NCBI RefSeq assembly: GCF_000194155.1
Contig: NZ_GL877878.1
Location: 856,974 to 920,973, forward strand
Source: Saccharopolyspora spinosa NRRL 18395
Lineage (GTDB): Bacteria > Actinomycetota > Actinomycetes > Mycobacteriales > Pseudonocardiaceae
Direction of reading: 5' to 3'
DNA: 64,000 nucleotides
Shown: piece by piece, positions 10,886 to 18,774 of the stretch
How positions within the stretch are numbered: the stretch's first letter is position 1
How the letters are laid out: each line of letters starts with the position of its first letter
Program-made: the position numbers and the translations under genes
The notes under the pieces: model-generated
The model's database searches: none
What the model was told of the DNA's origin: nothing
The model's input: the letters and a program-made list of their open reading frames with translations, nothing else

Positions 10886-11131
10886 ATGTCGCAGAAGTTG
10901 ACGCTGGAAGACGTGCGGGCGCAGGTCGCCGAGCTGCTGTACGAGGACCCGGCGGAGCTGACCGACGAGGAGAACCTCATCGACTGGGGCCTGGATTCGG
11001 TGCGGATCATGTCGCTGGTGGAGAACTGGCGCCGCCTGGGCATCCAGATCACCTTCGCCGATCTCGCCGAGCGCCCCACCCTGGCGGAGTGGTGGGCGGT
11101 CCTCGAACCCAAGGCCGTCACGGGGGAGTGA
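10886..11131 (+). CDS. Stand-alone aryl carrier protein (phosphopantetheine-binding)
   Basis: An 81-residue acyl/aryl carrier protein. WGLDSVRIMSLVENWR contains the serine for 4'-phosphopantetheine attachment (DSVR), and the downstream ITFADLAERPTLAEWW is the helix III-IV signature of ArCP domains found at the C-terminus of EntB/DhbB. It would accept DHB from the adenylate ligase and pass it to a condensation domain. No NRPS gene follows in the window, because the operon ends at a terminator 4 bp after the stop. ATG 10886 follows GGGGAGAGCG. Confidence 0.85.
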   Translation: MSQKLTLEDVRAQVAELLYEDPAELTDEENLIDWGLDSVRIMSLVENWRRLGIQITFADLAERPTLAEWWAVLEPKAVTGE

Positions 11132-11134
11132 CGA

Positions 11135-11181
11135 GTGGAGGGCACCGTTGACCGGCGTGGTCGGTCGAAGGTGCCCTCCAC
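11135..11181. terminator. Bidirectional hairpin between the dhb operon and hexosaminidase gene
   Basis: A perfect 12-bp stem GTGGAGGGCACC / GGTGCCCTCCAC surrounds a 23-base loop, between two convergent genes (stops at 11131 and 11194). No U-run follows, as is common in high-GC actinomycetes. Its core resembles the stem at 16518-16558. Confidence 0.7.
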
Positions 11182-11193
11182 CTGCTCAACAAC

Positions 11194-12780
11194 TCAGTCT
11201 TGCCAGGGGATTTGGGGGGATCGGTAGTAGTCGATGCCTGACGCCGCCAGGCGCGGGCCGTGGGTGGCCAGGCGTTGGCTGAAGGACTCCCAGTTCTGGG
11301 CGGACTTGGGGGACCAGCCGAGTTCGGCGATGGCCGGTAGCCGGGGGAAGGCCATGAACTCGATGTGGTCCGAGTTCTCCAGGGTTTCCGACCACAGCGG
11401 TGCCTCCACACCGAGGATCGACTCCTCCGGCACACCCTTAAGGTAGCTGCCCGGATCCCAGCTGTAGGCGTCGGCGACCTCGATGTAGCCGGCCCAGTGC
11501 AGGCCCAGCTCGGTGTTCTCGTCGTACTTGTGGTCCAAATAGGACTTGTTCGCCGGGGAGGCCAGGATCTTGTTGCCCCGGGCGACCGCATCGGTGAGCA
11601 ACGGGTCGGCGTCGGCGGTGCCCCAGTACTGCAGCACCGAGTCGCCCTCCGGCGCCGCCTTGCCGTACTCGTGCCAGCCCAGCGCGGTCTTGCCGTACTT
11701 GGCGGGCAGCGGGATCACCCGCTCGAAGAACTGCTTGTAGTCCTCGTCGGTGGTCGAGTGCGCCTCGTCGCCGCCGATGTGCAGGTACGGCCCGGGGGTG
11801 ATCGCCGCGATCTCCCGGACGACGTCTTCGACGAACCGGTAGGTGATCTCCTCGTCCACGCAGAACGAGCTGAAGCCGACCTCGATGCCGGTGTACAGCG
11901 GCGGCGCGACGCCGTCGCAGTTGAGCTCGGCGTAGGAGGCGAGCGCGGCGTTGGTGTGGCCGGGCATGTCGATCTCCGGCACGACGGTGATGTGCCGGGA
12001 CGCGGCGTACTCGACGATCTCCGCGTAGTCCTCCTGCGTGTAGTACCCGCCCGGTCCGCCGCCGACCTCGGTGCTGCCACCGTGCTCGGTCAGCCGCGGC
12101 CAGCTGTTGATCTGGATCCGCCAGCCCTGGTCGTCGGTGAGGTGCAGGTGCAACCAGTTGATCTTGTAGCGGGCGATCTGGTCGACGTAGAGCTTGACCT
12201 GGTCCACGGTGAAGAAGTGCCGCGCGACGTCGAGCATCGTGGCCCGGTGCTCGAACCTGGGCTTGTCGACTATCTCGCCGCCGGGCACGGTCCACGGTCC
12301 GGGCTGCTCGGCCGGGCTCTCGATCGCGGCGGGCAGCAGCTGGCGCAGCGTCTGCACGCCGTTGAACAGGCCCTCGACGCTGGTCGCGTGTACGCCGATG
12401 GTGTCGTCGGCCGCCTGCAGTCGATACCCGGCCGGGCCGAGCTCAGGCGATCCGTCCAGCGCCAGCGAGATGTCGCCGGAGCCGAGCGCGCCTTGGTCGA
12501 CCGGCACCGGGAATCCGGTGGCCGGACGCAGGATTCCGGCCAGGTACTCGCCGACCTCGGCGGCTTCGCCGGCGGCTTTGATCGAGGTCTGCCCGGTCAG
12601 TTCGAAGGTGGTTCCGGGGGCTGGCCGCACCGACTCGGGGGCGGGGATGATGTTTTCCATCGCGGTGTTCTCCACTGCTGGTGCACCGCCGGCGGGCGCT
12701 ACGAGCCCACCGGTGAGCAGCGCACCCGCCACGACGGCGAGCGCTGCCTTGCGAGCCGTCGGTAGGGGCGGTCTGGTCAT
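11194..12780 (-). CDS. Secreted beta-N-acetylhexosaminidase (GH20)
   Basis: A 528-residue glycoside hydrolase that removes terminal GlcNAc/GalNAc from chitobiose or glycoconjugates. Residues 1-34 form a signal peptide (basic start, AALAVVAGALLTGGLVA core, AGGAP before the mature end). A GH20b-like domain follows to about residue 160, then the GH20 TIM barrel. Barrel motifs are MLDVARHFF, WLHLHLTDDQGWRI, VVPEIDMPGHTNAAL, and the catalytic Asp-Glu pair in LHIGGDEAHS. It works by substrate-assisted catalysis in this family. ATG 12780 is chosen because the frame upstream encodes an unrelated transporter remnant. The gene is isolated, with no linked chitin uptake genes. Confidence 0.92.
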   Translation of the reverse strand: MTRPPLPTARKAALAVVAGALLTGGLVAPAGGAPAVENTAMENIIPAPESVRPAPGTTFELTGQTSIKAAGEAAEVGEYLAGILRPATGFPVPVDQGALGSGDISLALDGSPELGPAGYRLQAADDTIGVHATSVEGLFNGVQTLRQLLPAAIESPAEQPGPWTVPGGEIVDKPRFEHRATMLDVARHFFTVDQVKLYVDQIARYKINWLHLHLTDDQGWRIQINSWPRLTEHGGSTEVGGGPGGYYTQEDYAEIVEYAASRHITVVPEIDMPGHTNAALASYAELNCDGVAPPLYTGIEVGFSSFCVDEEITYRFVEDVVREIAAITPGPYLHIGGDEAHSTTDEDYKQFFERVIPLPAKYGKTALGWHEYGKAAPEGDSVLQYWGTADADPLLTDAVARGNKILASPANKSYLDHKYDENTELGLHWAGYIEVADAYSWDPGSYLKGVPEESILGVEAPLWSETLENSDHIEFMAFPRLPAIAELGWSPKSAQNWESFSQRLATHGPRLAASGIDYYRSPQIPWQD

Positions 12781-12887
12781 GTGTCTCGCTCCATGATCGG
12801 GGAACGACCCCATGAAGGTATAGACCAAATTTGGAACCGGCAGCCTCCAACTGGGCGTATCGGGCATGCCGAGCGGTCGCCAGCCCC

Positions 12888-13095
12888 AACAAGCCCGGGT
12901 GAGCACCGCCCCGATGGATGCCGCGGTGACGCAACCGAGCGCGACGACCTGGGACGGAGTCAGCAGCAGACCCGCTGCGGCGCCGGTCGCGGGCTCCAGA
13001 CCTTGCAGCACGCCGACGGCCCTCGGCCTGACCTGCGTGCGCCGGGGCAGCCGCGCGAAACCCGCGATCACCGCCGTTCTCCAAGCGCTGGAGGA
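12888..13095 (-). pseudogene. EamA/RhtA-type transporter, C-terminal remnant
   Basis: In the same frame as, and just upstream of, the hexosaminidase gene, the minus strand encodes ARLPRRTQVRPRAVGVLQGL followed by EPATGAAAGLLLTPSQ and VTAASIGAVLT. This is the ninth and tenth transmembrane part of DMT/EamA exporters, where a family member would read LPARTFGVLMSLEPA and so on. No start or N-terminal half exists in the gap to the propionyl-CoA synthetase gene, so it is a relic. The rest of the 12781-13133 gap shows nothing else. Confidence 0.55.
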
Positions 13096-13133
13096 GGTCG
13101 GGCGGGACCGGCGGGGCGGTTGAGGCCTCGCGC

Positions 13134-15014
13134 CTACCCCTCGCCGCGCAGCGCGGGCCGCAGCTTGTCCAGCACCCCCGGGTCCTCGATGGTGGAAGGC
13201 ACCTTGGTGTCGCCGGTGTCGGCGATCTCGCGCATCGACTTGCGCAGGATCTTCCCGGAGCGGGTCTTGGGCAGCCCGTCCACCACCGCCACGTCCCGGA
13301 ACGCCGCCACCGGCCCGATCTGCGCCCGAACCGCTGCGACCAGCTCGTCGCGCAGCGTCTCCTCGGCGATGTCCACACCTGACTTCAGCACCACGAACCC
13401 GCGCGGCACCTGGCCCTTCAGCGAGTCGTGCACCCCGATCACCGCGCACTCGGCGACCGCCGGATGCGCCGCGAGCACCGCCTCCATCGAGCCAGTCGAC
13501 AACCGGTGCCCGGCGACGTTGATCACGTCGTCGGTGCGGCCCATCACGAACACGTAGCCATCGGCGTCGATGTAGCCGTTGTCGCCGGTGAGGTAGTAGT
13601 CGGGGTAGCGCGACAGGTAGGACTCGCGGAACCGCTCGTCGGCGCCCCACAGCGTCGGCAGCGTGCCTGGCGGCAGCGGCAGCTTGATGCAGAGCGCACC
13701 GTCGGTCTCCGGCGGCAGCGGCTGCCCGGCCTGGTCCAGCACCACGACGTCGTAGCCGGGCACGGGCACGGTCGGTGATCCCGCCTTGACCGGCATCGGC
13801 TCCAGTCCGCGCAGGTTCGCACAGATCGGCCAGCCCGTCTCGGTCTGCCACCAGTGGTCGACGACCGGCACGCCGAGCTGCTTCGACGCCCAGTGGTAGG
13901 TCTCCGGGTCCAGCCGCTCGCCAGCCAGGAACAGCGTTTTCAGGCTCGTGGTGTCGTGGGCGGCCAGCAGCTCCGCGTTCGGGTCCATCCGCTTGATCGC
14001 CCGGAACGCGGTCGGCGCGGTGAACAGCGCCTTGACGCGGTGGTCGGCGATGACCCGCCAGAACGCCCCCGCATCCGGCGTGCCCACCGGCTTGCCCTCG
14101 TAGACCACGGTCGTCGCCCCGGTCAGCAGCGGCGCGTAGACGATGTAGGAGTGGCCGACCACCCAGCCGACATCCGAGGCGGTCCAGAACACGTCACCCG
14201 GCCCGATGTCGTAGATGTTGGCCATCGACCAGCGCAGGGCGACCGCGTGCCCGCCGTTGTCGCGCACCACGCCCTTCGGACGCCCAGTGGTGCCCGAGGT
14301 GTAGAGCACGTACAGCGGATCGGTGGCCTTCACCGGCACGCAATCGGCCGGTTCGGCCCGCGCCAGCGCGTCCTGCCAGTCCACGTCGCGCTCGCCGAGC
14401 TCGGCGCGGGCCTGCTCCCGCTGGAACACGATCACCCGCTTCGGCTGGTGCTCTGTCATCCGCAGCGCTTCGTCGACGATCGGCTTGTACTCGACGATCC
14501 GGTTCGGCTCCAGGCCGCACGACGCCGCGACGATCACCGTCGGGCGGGCGTCGTCGATGCGCGCCGCCAACTCCTTCGGCGCGAAGCCGCCGAAGACCAC
14601 CGAATGCACCGCCCCGATGCGCGCGCAGGCCAGCATCGCCACGACGGCCTCGGAGATCATCGGCATGTAGATCACGACGCGATCGCCCTGCTCGGTGCCC
14701 TGCGCCCGCAACGCACCGGCGAACAGCGCCACCCGGTCCAGCAGCTCCCGGTAGGTCCAGCGGCCCACCTCGCCGGTCATCGCCGAATCCCAGATCAGCG
14801 CCGTCTGCTCGCCGCGGCCGTCGCGGACGTGCCGGTCCAGCGCGTTGAAGCACGTGTTGAGGACGCCGTCTGGGAACCACTGGAAGAACGGGTTCCCGGC
14901 GGCGTCCAAGGCCCGCGAGGGTACTTGCTCCCACTCGACTGCGGCCGCCGCGTCGAGCCAGAAGCCCTCCGGGTCGGCCAGACTCCGCCGGTAGGCCTCG
15001 GCATACGCACCCAT
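13134..15014 (-). CDS. prpE: Propionyl-CoA synthetase (acetyl-CoA synthetase family)
   Basis: A 626-residue AMP-forming acyl-CoA synthetase with the N-terminal ACS extension (YRRSLADPEGFWLDAA). Motifs are YTSGTTGRPKGVVRD (P-loop), DVGWVVGHSYIVYAPLL, DHWWQTETGWPI (A5), YYLTGDNGYIDADGY (A7), GRTDDVINVAGHRLSTG (hinge) and the acetylatable lysine in KTRSGKILRK. Length and the RDNGGHAVALRWSM segment resemble PrpE more than Acs; the preferred substrate is probably propionate. ATG 15014 is used because GGAAGG precedes it; earlier in-frame codons are not conserved-looking. It is a single-gene unit. Confidence 0.85.
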   Translation of the reverse strand: MGAYAEAYRRSLADPEGFWLDAAAAVEWEQVPSRALDAAGNPFFQWFPDGVLNTCFNALDRHVRDGRGEQTALIWDSAMTGEVGRWTYRELLDRVALFAGALRAQGTEQGDRVVIYMPMISEAVVAMLACARIGAVHSVVFGGFAPKELAARIDDARPTVIVAASCGLEPNRIVEYKPIVDEALRMTEHQPKRVIVFQREQARAELGERDVDWQDALARAEPADCVPVKATDPLYVLYTSGTTGRPKGVVRDNGGHAVALRWSMANIYDIGPGDVFWTASDVGWVVGHSYIVYAPLLTGATTVVYEGKPVGTPDAGAFWRVIADHRVKALFTAPTAFRAIKRMDPNAELLAAHDTTSLKTLFLAGERLDPETYHWASKQLGVPVVDHWWQTETGWPICANLRGLEPMPVKAGSPTVPVPGYDVVVLDQAGQPLPPETDGALCIKLPLPPGTLPTLWGADERFRESYLSRYPDYYLTGDNGYIDADGYVFVMGRTDDVINVAGHRLSTGSMEAVLAAHPAVAECAVIGVHDSLKGQVPRGFVVLKSGVDIAEETLRDELVAAVRAQIGPVAAFRDVAVVDGLPKTRSGKILRKSMREIADTGDTKVPSTIEDPGVLDKLRPALRGEG

Positions 15015-15347
15015 GACCACATTCCTTCCCGCTTCCTGCGCCGCGATGTTGCCTGTGGTCCTACCGCACAACGTGGAGTAGCGCCAGGGTCACCCGTAGC
15101 GATGTGCGAAACGCTTTTGTCACAACCGAAACACTGTCGATCAGACGAGCGGTGACCGGACTTCGGCCGCGCTGAGCGCCGCTCGGATACCCGGATGCCC
15201 TTCGGCGACACAACGTGTCCGTTTGGCGCTGGGTGGACGGATCGGCGCGACAGAGCGTGCTCGGCCGAACACAATCAATCCGAAGTCGATGATCGGGCTA
15301 ACACCACGGCGCATCTCGCCGACAACCGAATCGGAGGTGCTACCACG

Positions 15348-15608
15348 ATGAGCACGGAACCGGCCCTGTCTTCACAGGCATTCGCCGCCCAGCCCGCCGA
15401 GGCCGCTGCCGCCGGGGTTGAACCCGCGCGCAGCTCGTCAGCCGAACTGCCCACCGCGCCGTGCAGCGTGGTGTGGAGCGGCGGCCATTCCTACGTTCGC
15501 GAAGGGTCCACCGGGGCTCGCTGGGCGGGTGTCGACGACCGAGGTCGGGCCCGGTTCCTCACCGATGCGGACCTCCGACGCCGCGGCTGGAGCCATCGGC
15601 AGGCCTAG
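15348..15608 (+). CDS. Small hypothetical protein (86 aa)
   Basis: The N-terminal half is low-complexity Ala/Pro/Ser (about residues 1-42). The C-terminal half is compact: PCSVVWSGGHSYVREGS, then GVDDRGRARFLTDADLRRRG, which reads like a short beta-hairpin domain ending in a helix. No family is recognised. ATG 15348 has a GGAGG ribosome binding site 9 bp upstream. The 330-bp region before it (15015-15347) holds the divergent promoters of this gene and prpE, with no other gene visible. Confidence 0.55.
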   Translation: MSTEPALSSQAFAAQPAEAAAAGVEPARSSSAELPTAPCSVVWSGGHSYVREGSTGARWAGVDDRGRARFLTDADLRRRGWSHRQA

Positions 15609-15779
15609 CCCGCGCCGGTGGCCGACGGCTCCCGCCACGCGGAGCAGCCCGATCGACCGGCTTCGCGGGAGCCCGGCCGCCAAGTGTGTTGTGCGAGGAA
15701 TGTGAGACCCTGATCTGGTCGGTATGCACAAGTTGCGTCCGAAGCGGGGTCGGGACGCATAACCATTCAGGGGAGGCTC

Positions 15780-16493
15780 GTGGTGCAGGATGCTGAGCGC
15801 ACCACGGAGAACACCACGAGCGGAGACGGCGGGATGAACGCCGGCCCGGCTGGCCAGGAACCCGCAGCCGGACGCCCCGATCCCGGCATAGCCCGGATCC
15901 GCGAGGCGGCCGCCGGGGTGTGGGCCGACCCGTGGTGGACGCTGCCGAACCTGCTCAGCGCGATCCGGCTGGCCGGCGTGCCGGTGTTCCTCTGGCTACT
16001 GCTCGGCCCCAAGGCCGACCTGCTCGCGCTCTTGGTGCTGGTGATCAGCGGCATTACCGACTGGCTCGACGGCAAGCTCGCCCGCTGGCTCAACCAGTAC
16101 AGCCGCATCGGCGAACTGCTCGACCCGGCTGCCGACCGCCTCTACATAGTCGCCACCCTGGTCGCCTTCGTGCTGCGCGACGTGGTGCCCTGGTGGGTCG
16201 CCGCCGCGCTCGTCATCCGCGACGTGGTGCTCACGCTGTGCCTACCGGTGTTGCGGTGGCACGGTTACGAGCCGCCGGACGTGCACTACCTCGGCAAGGC
16301 CGCGACCTTCTGCCTGATGTACGCGTTCCCGCTGTTGCTGCTGGTGCAGGAGGACTTCCCGCTGTCCGATGTGGTGCGCCCGATCGCCTACGCCTTCACC
16401 TGCTGGGGCGGCGCCCTTTACCTGTGGGCCGGCATCCTCTACCTCGGGCAGGTGGTGGCGGCAGTCCACCAGGCCCGCGCCAAACCGGTCTGA
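15780..16493 (+). CDS. CDP-alcohol phosphatidyltransferase (PgsA-like)
   Basis: An integral membrane protein of 237 residues. After a cytoplasmic Pro/Gly-rich N-terminus (to about residue 55) come roughly six transmembrane helices. The CDP-alcohol motif D-G-x2-A-R-x8-G-x3-D-x3-D is complete: DGKLARWLNQYSRIGELLDP and then AAD, near residues 100-122. Family members move a phosphatidyl group from CDP-diacylglycerol to an alcohol such as glycerol-3-phosphate or inositol. Mycobacteria carry a pgsA paralogue in the same neighbourhood as gcvH and garA, so phosphatidylglycerophosphate or cardiolipin synthesis is likely but the alcohol cannot be fixed. GTG 15780 or 15783 follows GGGGAGG. Confidence 0.85.
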   Translation: MVQDAERTTENTTSGDGGMNAGPAGQEPAAGRPDPGIARIREAAAGVWADPWWTLPNLLSAIRLAGVPVFLWLLLGPKADLLALLVLVISGITDWLDGKLARWLNQYSRIGELLDPAADRLYIVATLVAFVLRDVVPWWVAAALVIRDVVLTLCLPVLRWHGYEPPDVHYLGKAATFCLMYAFPLLLLVQEDFPLSDVVRPIAYAFTCWGGALYLWAGILYLGQVVAAVHQARAKPV

Positions 16494-16517
16494 GTACCGT
16501 TCGGTCGTCCCGCGCGA

Positions 16518-16558
16518 AGGGCACCTCCAGCTGAGCAAATTGGCAGGAGGTGCCCTTG
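16518..16558. terminator. Hairpin terminator after the CDP-alcohol transferase gene
   Basis: A perfect 12-bp stem AAGGGCACCTCC / GGAGGTGCCCTT has a 17-base loop, 25 bp after the stop codon. It has no clear U-tract. Confidence 0.7.
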
Positions 16559-16683
16559 GTGCGTCATGGACTCAAGGGTCGCCTTGCGGCCTGTGCCGCG
16601 TGGTGAATACGCTCGCCGAGCCGATCACGTGAACCTCGTGGCCGGTGATCCACAGCACCAGCGGACGAGGAAGGCGGGACCAC

Positions 16684-17067
16684 GTGGCGGCCCCGGACGA
16701 GATCAAGTACACCGAAGAGCACGAGTGGGTTCAGCGCACCGCCGACGACACGGTGCGCATCGGGATCACCGAATACGCCCAGCAGCAGCTGGGCGACGTG
16801 GTGTTCGTGCAGCTGCCGGAACTCGGCCAGCAGGTCACCCCCGGCGAGTCGATGGGCGAGGTCGAGTCGACCAAGAGCGTCTCCGAGATCTACGCCCCGG
16901 TGACCGGCGAGGTGGTGGCCCGCAACGACCAGCTGGAGGACGAACCGGAGCTGGTCAATTCGGCGCCGCTGGGGGGCGGCTGGATGGTCGAGCTCAAGCT
17001 CGCCGACCCGGCCCAGCTGGACGCCCTGCTCGACGCTCAGGCCTACCAGAAGCTGATCGAATCCTGA
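16684..17067 (+). CDS. gcvH: Glycine cleavage system H protein
   Basis: A 127-residue lipoyl carrier that shuttles the methylamine intermediate between P, T and L proteins. The lipoyl domain is complete: YTEEHEWVQ at the start, GEVESTKSVSEIYAPVTGEV with the lipoylated lysine in STKS, and the GGGWMVELKL end. GTG 16684 is preferred, because MAAPDEIKYTEEHEW is the usual beginning and GAGGAAGG lies upstream. The order gcvH, FHA protein, DUF151, merR, gcvP parallels Rv1826-Rv1832 of M. tuberculosis. gcvT is not in the window. Confidence 0.93.
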   Translation: MAAPDEIKYTEEHEWVQRTADDTVRIGITEYAQQQLGDVVFVQLPELGQQVTPGESMGEVESTKSVSEIYAPVTGEVVARNDQLEDEPELVNSAPLGGGWMVELKLADPAQLDALLDAQAYQKLIES

Positions 17068-17200
17068 TCCGACCAGGCAAGATCGTCGGACTGTCGGGGT
17101 CCTGGAGGAAGATGTCGGGAGTCCCGCGTTCCGTGCCTGTACCTGCACGGTACGTTGTGCACATACTTGGCACGATCTATCCGCGTAGAGGAGAGCTCAG

Positions 17201-17695
17201 GTGAGCCAATTCCCCGGCCACGGCGATGTTCCGCCGGAGCAGTCACCGGAGACCACCTCGGTCTTCAGGCCCTTCCTCTCGGAGCCGGAAAGCACCGAGA
17301 GTGCGTCCCCGGAGCCCGCCGCCGCATCCGGGGTGGATGCGCTGCCCGCAGGGTCCGCCCTGCTGGTGCAGGCCCTTCCTCTCGGAGCCGGAAAGCCCCG
17401 AGAGTGCCCCAACGCGGGGTCGCGATTCCTGCTGGACCGGGAGACCACCAGCGCTGGACGGCACCCAGACAGCGACATCTTCCTCGACGACGTCACGGTT
17501 TCCCGTCGGCACGCCGAGTTCCGGCGCGAGGGCAACGACTTCGTGGTCGTAGACGTCGGCAGCCTGAACGGCACTTACGTCAACCGGGAACCGGTGGACA
17601 CCTCGGTGCTCGCCAACGGTGACGAGGTGCAGATCGGGAAGTTCCGGCTGGTGTTCCTTACTGGTCCGATCGATGGGGGCCCAGGCGCCCGCTGA
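17201..17695 (+). CDS. garA: FHA-domain metabolic regulator (GarA/OdhI type)
   Basis: GarA binds and inhibits 2-oxoglutarate decarboxylase and glutamate dehydrogenase until Ser/Thr kinases (PknB/PknG) phosphorylate its N-terminal threonine pair. Here the ETTSVF motif with that Thr-Thr pair is present near residue 20. The FHA domain contains TTSAGRHPDSDIFLDD, TVSRRHAEF (phosphothreonine pocket Ser/Arg/His) and VGSLNGTYVN. The protein is 164 residues long. Compared with remembered GarA sequences, the loop between the first FHA strand (SALLV) and PNAGSRFLLD is about ten residues longer; that insert is the second copy of a 39-bp repeat. The pocket residues themselves are unchanged. ATG? no: the start is GTG 17201, behind GAGGAGAG. 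Confidence 0.9.
   Translation: MSQFPGHGDVPPEQSPETTSVFRPFLSEPESTESASPEPAAASGVDALPAGSALLVQALPLGAGKPRECPNAGSRFLLDRETTSAGRHPDSDIFLDDVTVSRRHAEFRREGNDFVVVDVGSLNGTYVNREPVDTSVLANGDEVQIGKFRLVFLTGPIDGGPGAR
17266..17407 (+). repeat. 39-bp direct repeat inside the garA-type gene
   Basis: Copies at 17266-17304 and 17369-17407 (starting CAGGCCCTTCCTCTCGGAGC) differ at one base. They are 103 bp apart, so they are read in different frames: copy 1 encodes RPFLSEPESTESA-like sequence in the natural N-terminal tail, and copy 2 encodes QALPLGAGKPRE inside the FHA domain. Copy 2 looks like the inserted one. Confidence 0.9.
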
Positions 17696-18052
17696 GGACG
17701 CCCTGGGAACGACTTGTCGGTCGCCCCGCTGGCGCGTCAAGGTACTGCGCAGCCGAGATCAATTGCATCCTCGCGCGGGGAATTTCCCGACGTCGCAACC
17801 GGTTTCCATGTTGTAGCGGTCCTCTTTCCACCGGTCCAATTGGGCGGTGGGCGGTGTATCGTGCTGGTAATGCTCGATAAGGAGCTCAGCCAGCGGTTCG
17901 GGCCAGATGCACCGGCAGGAAGGTCGCGAATTCGGTGGTCGACCAGACCGCTAAAGGGATGGGCGTGTCCGCCGCAACGCGGGTAGCGTCGGAGGCGTCG
18001 GTGCGCGATCCTCGACGGGGATGTCACGCTTCGGCGCGCTGGAGGAGGCGAT
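17696..18052. other. Gene-free gap between garA and DUF151
   Basis: These 357 bases have no convincing coding sequence. In mycobacteria a MerR-family gene of about 740 bp (Rv1828) sits here; I see no clear remnant of it and it would not fit. A promoter for the DUF151 gene is expected but I could not assign one. Confidence 0.5.
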
Positions 18053-18535
18053 GTGACGATGAGCAGCGAGATGCGCGTCGTCGGCGTGCGAGTTGAACTA
18101 CCAGCAAACCAGCCGATTCTGCTGTTGCGCGAGGCGCACGGCGAGCGTTACCTGCCGATTTGGATCGGCTCGGTCGAGGCGACCGCCATCGCACTTGAGC
18201 AGCAGGGTGTGCGGCCGCAGAGACCCCTGACCCACGACCTGCTGAAGGACGTCATCGGGGCCTTGGGACGAGACCTTGAACAGGTCCGGATCACCGATCT
18301 CCAGGACGGCACCTTCTTCGCCGAGCTGGTGTTCGACGGGGATGTGCGGGTCTCGGCGCGGCCGAGCGATTCGGTGGCGCTGGCGCTGCGCATCGGGGTG
18401 CCGATCCACGCCGACGAATCGGTGCTGGACGAGGCCGGGCTGATCATCCCGGACGAGCAGGAGGATGAGGTCGAGAAGTTCCGCGAGTTCCTCGACTCCG
18501 TGTCGCCGGAAGATTTCCGCGGCGCGGACACCTGA
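18053..18535 (+). CDS. DUF151 / bifunctional nuclease family protein
   Basis: A 160-residue protein with the full BFN/DUF151 signature: RVVGVRVELP, then QPILLLREAHGERYLPIWIG, EATAIALEQQGV, RPLTHDL, and RPSDSVALALR, closing with FLDSVSPEDFRG. Plant and some bacterial members show DNase/RNase activity; the role in actinomycetes is unsettled. It is very like Rv1829. GTG 18053 and ATG 18059 are both possible behind GGAGGAGG; homologues begin at about the same place. Its conserved position next to garA and merR suggests a role in the same regulatory module. Confidence 0.85.
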   Translation: MTMSSEMRVVGVRVELPANQPILLLREAHGERYLPIWIGSVEATAIALEQQGVRPQRPLTHDLLKDVIGALGRDLEQVRITDLQDGTFFAELVFDGDVRVSARPSDSVALALRIGVPIHADESVLDEAGLIIPDEQEDEVEKFREFLDSVSPEDFRGADT

Positions 18536-18561
18536 GCCTGCCGATCGACCCGACGAGACAT

Positions 18562-18598
18562 CCCGGCCCCCGCCCGCGTGCTGCAGGCGGGGGCCGGG
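18562..18598. terminator. Terminator after the DUF151 gene
   Basis: A perfect 13-bp GC-only stem (CCCGGCCCCCGCC / GGCGGGGGCCGGG) with an 11-base loop begins 26 bp after the DUF151 stop. Confidence 0.75.
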
Positions 18599-18774
18599 TC
18601 GTCCGGGTGCCCGCGCGTCGCGTTGACCTCCCCGCGGGGCAGGCATACCGTCGAACTTACGCGAATTGCCCCGGTGTGATTCGGCCGCTGGGCGGTGTTC
18701 GCGGCCCCGGACCGCGAGGTCCGGGAGCTGGTGATCGTCGTTGTCGGCTTCGTGCCGGACGAGGGGAGGCAGGC

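Noticed and set aside
11194-13851. 885-codon frame joining propionyl-CoA synthetase shadow, transporter relic and hexosaminidase
   Set aside because: The hexosaminidase begins with a signal peptide at 12780. The upstream extension is noncoding or relic sequence.
17714-17986. 90-codon frame in the garA-DUF151 gap
   Set aside because: It has no motif, no good ribosome binding site, and starts inside the garA end region. The phrase EFPDV recalls a MerR protein but is not enough.
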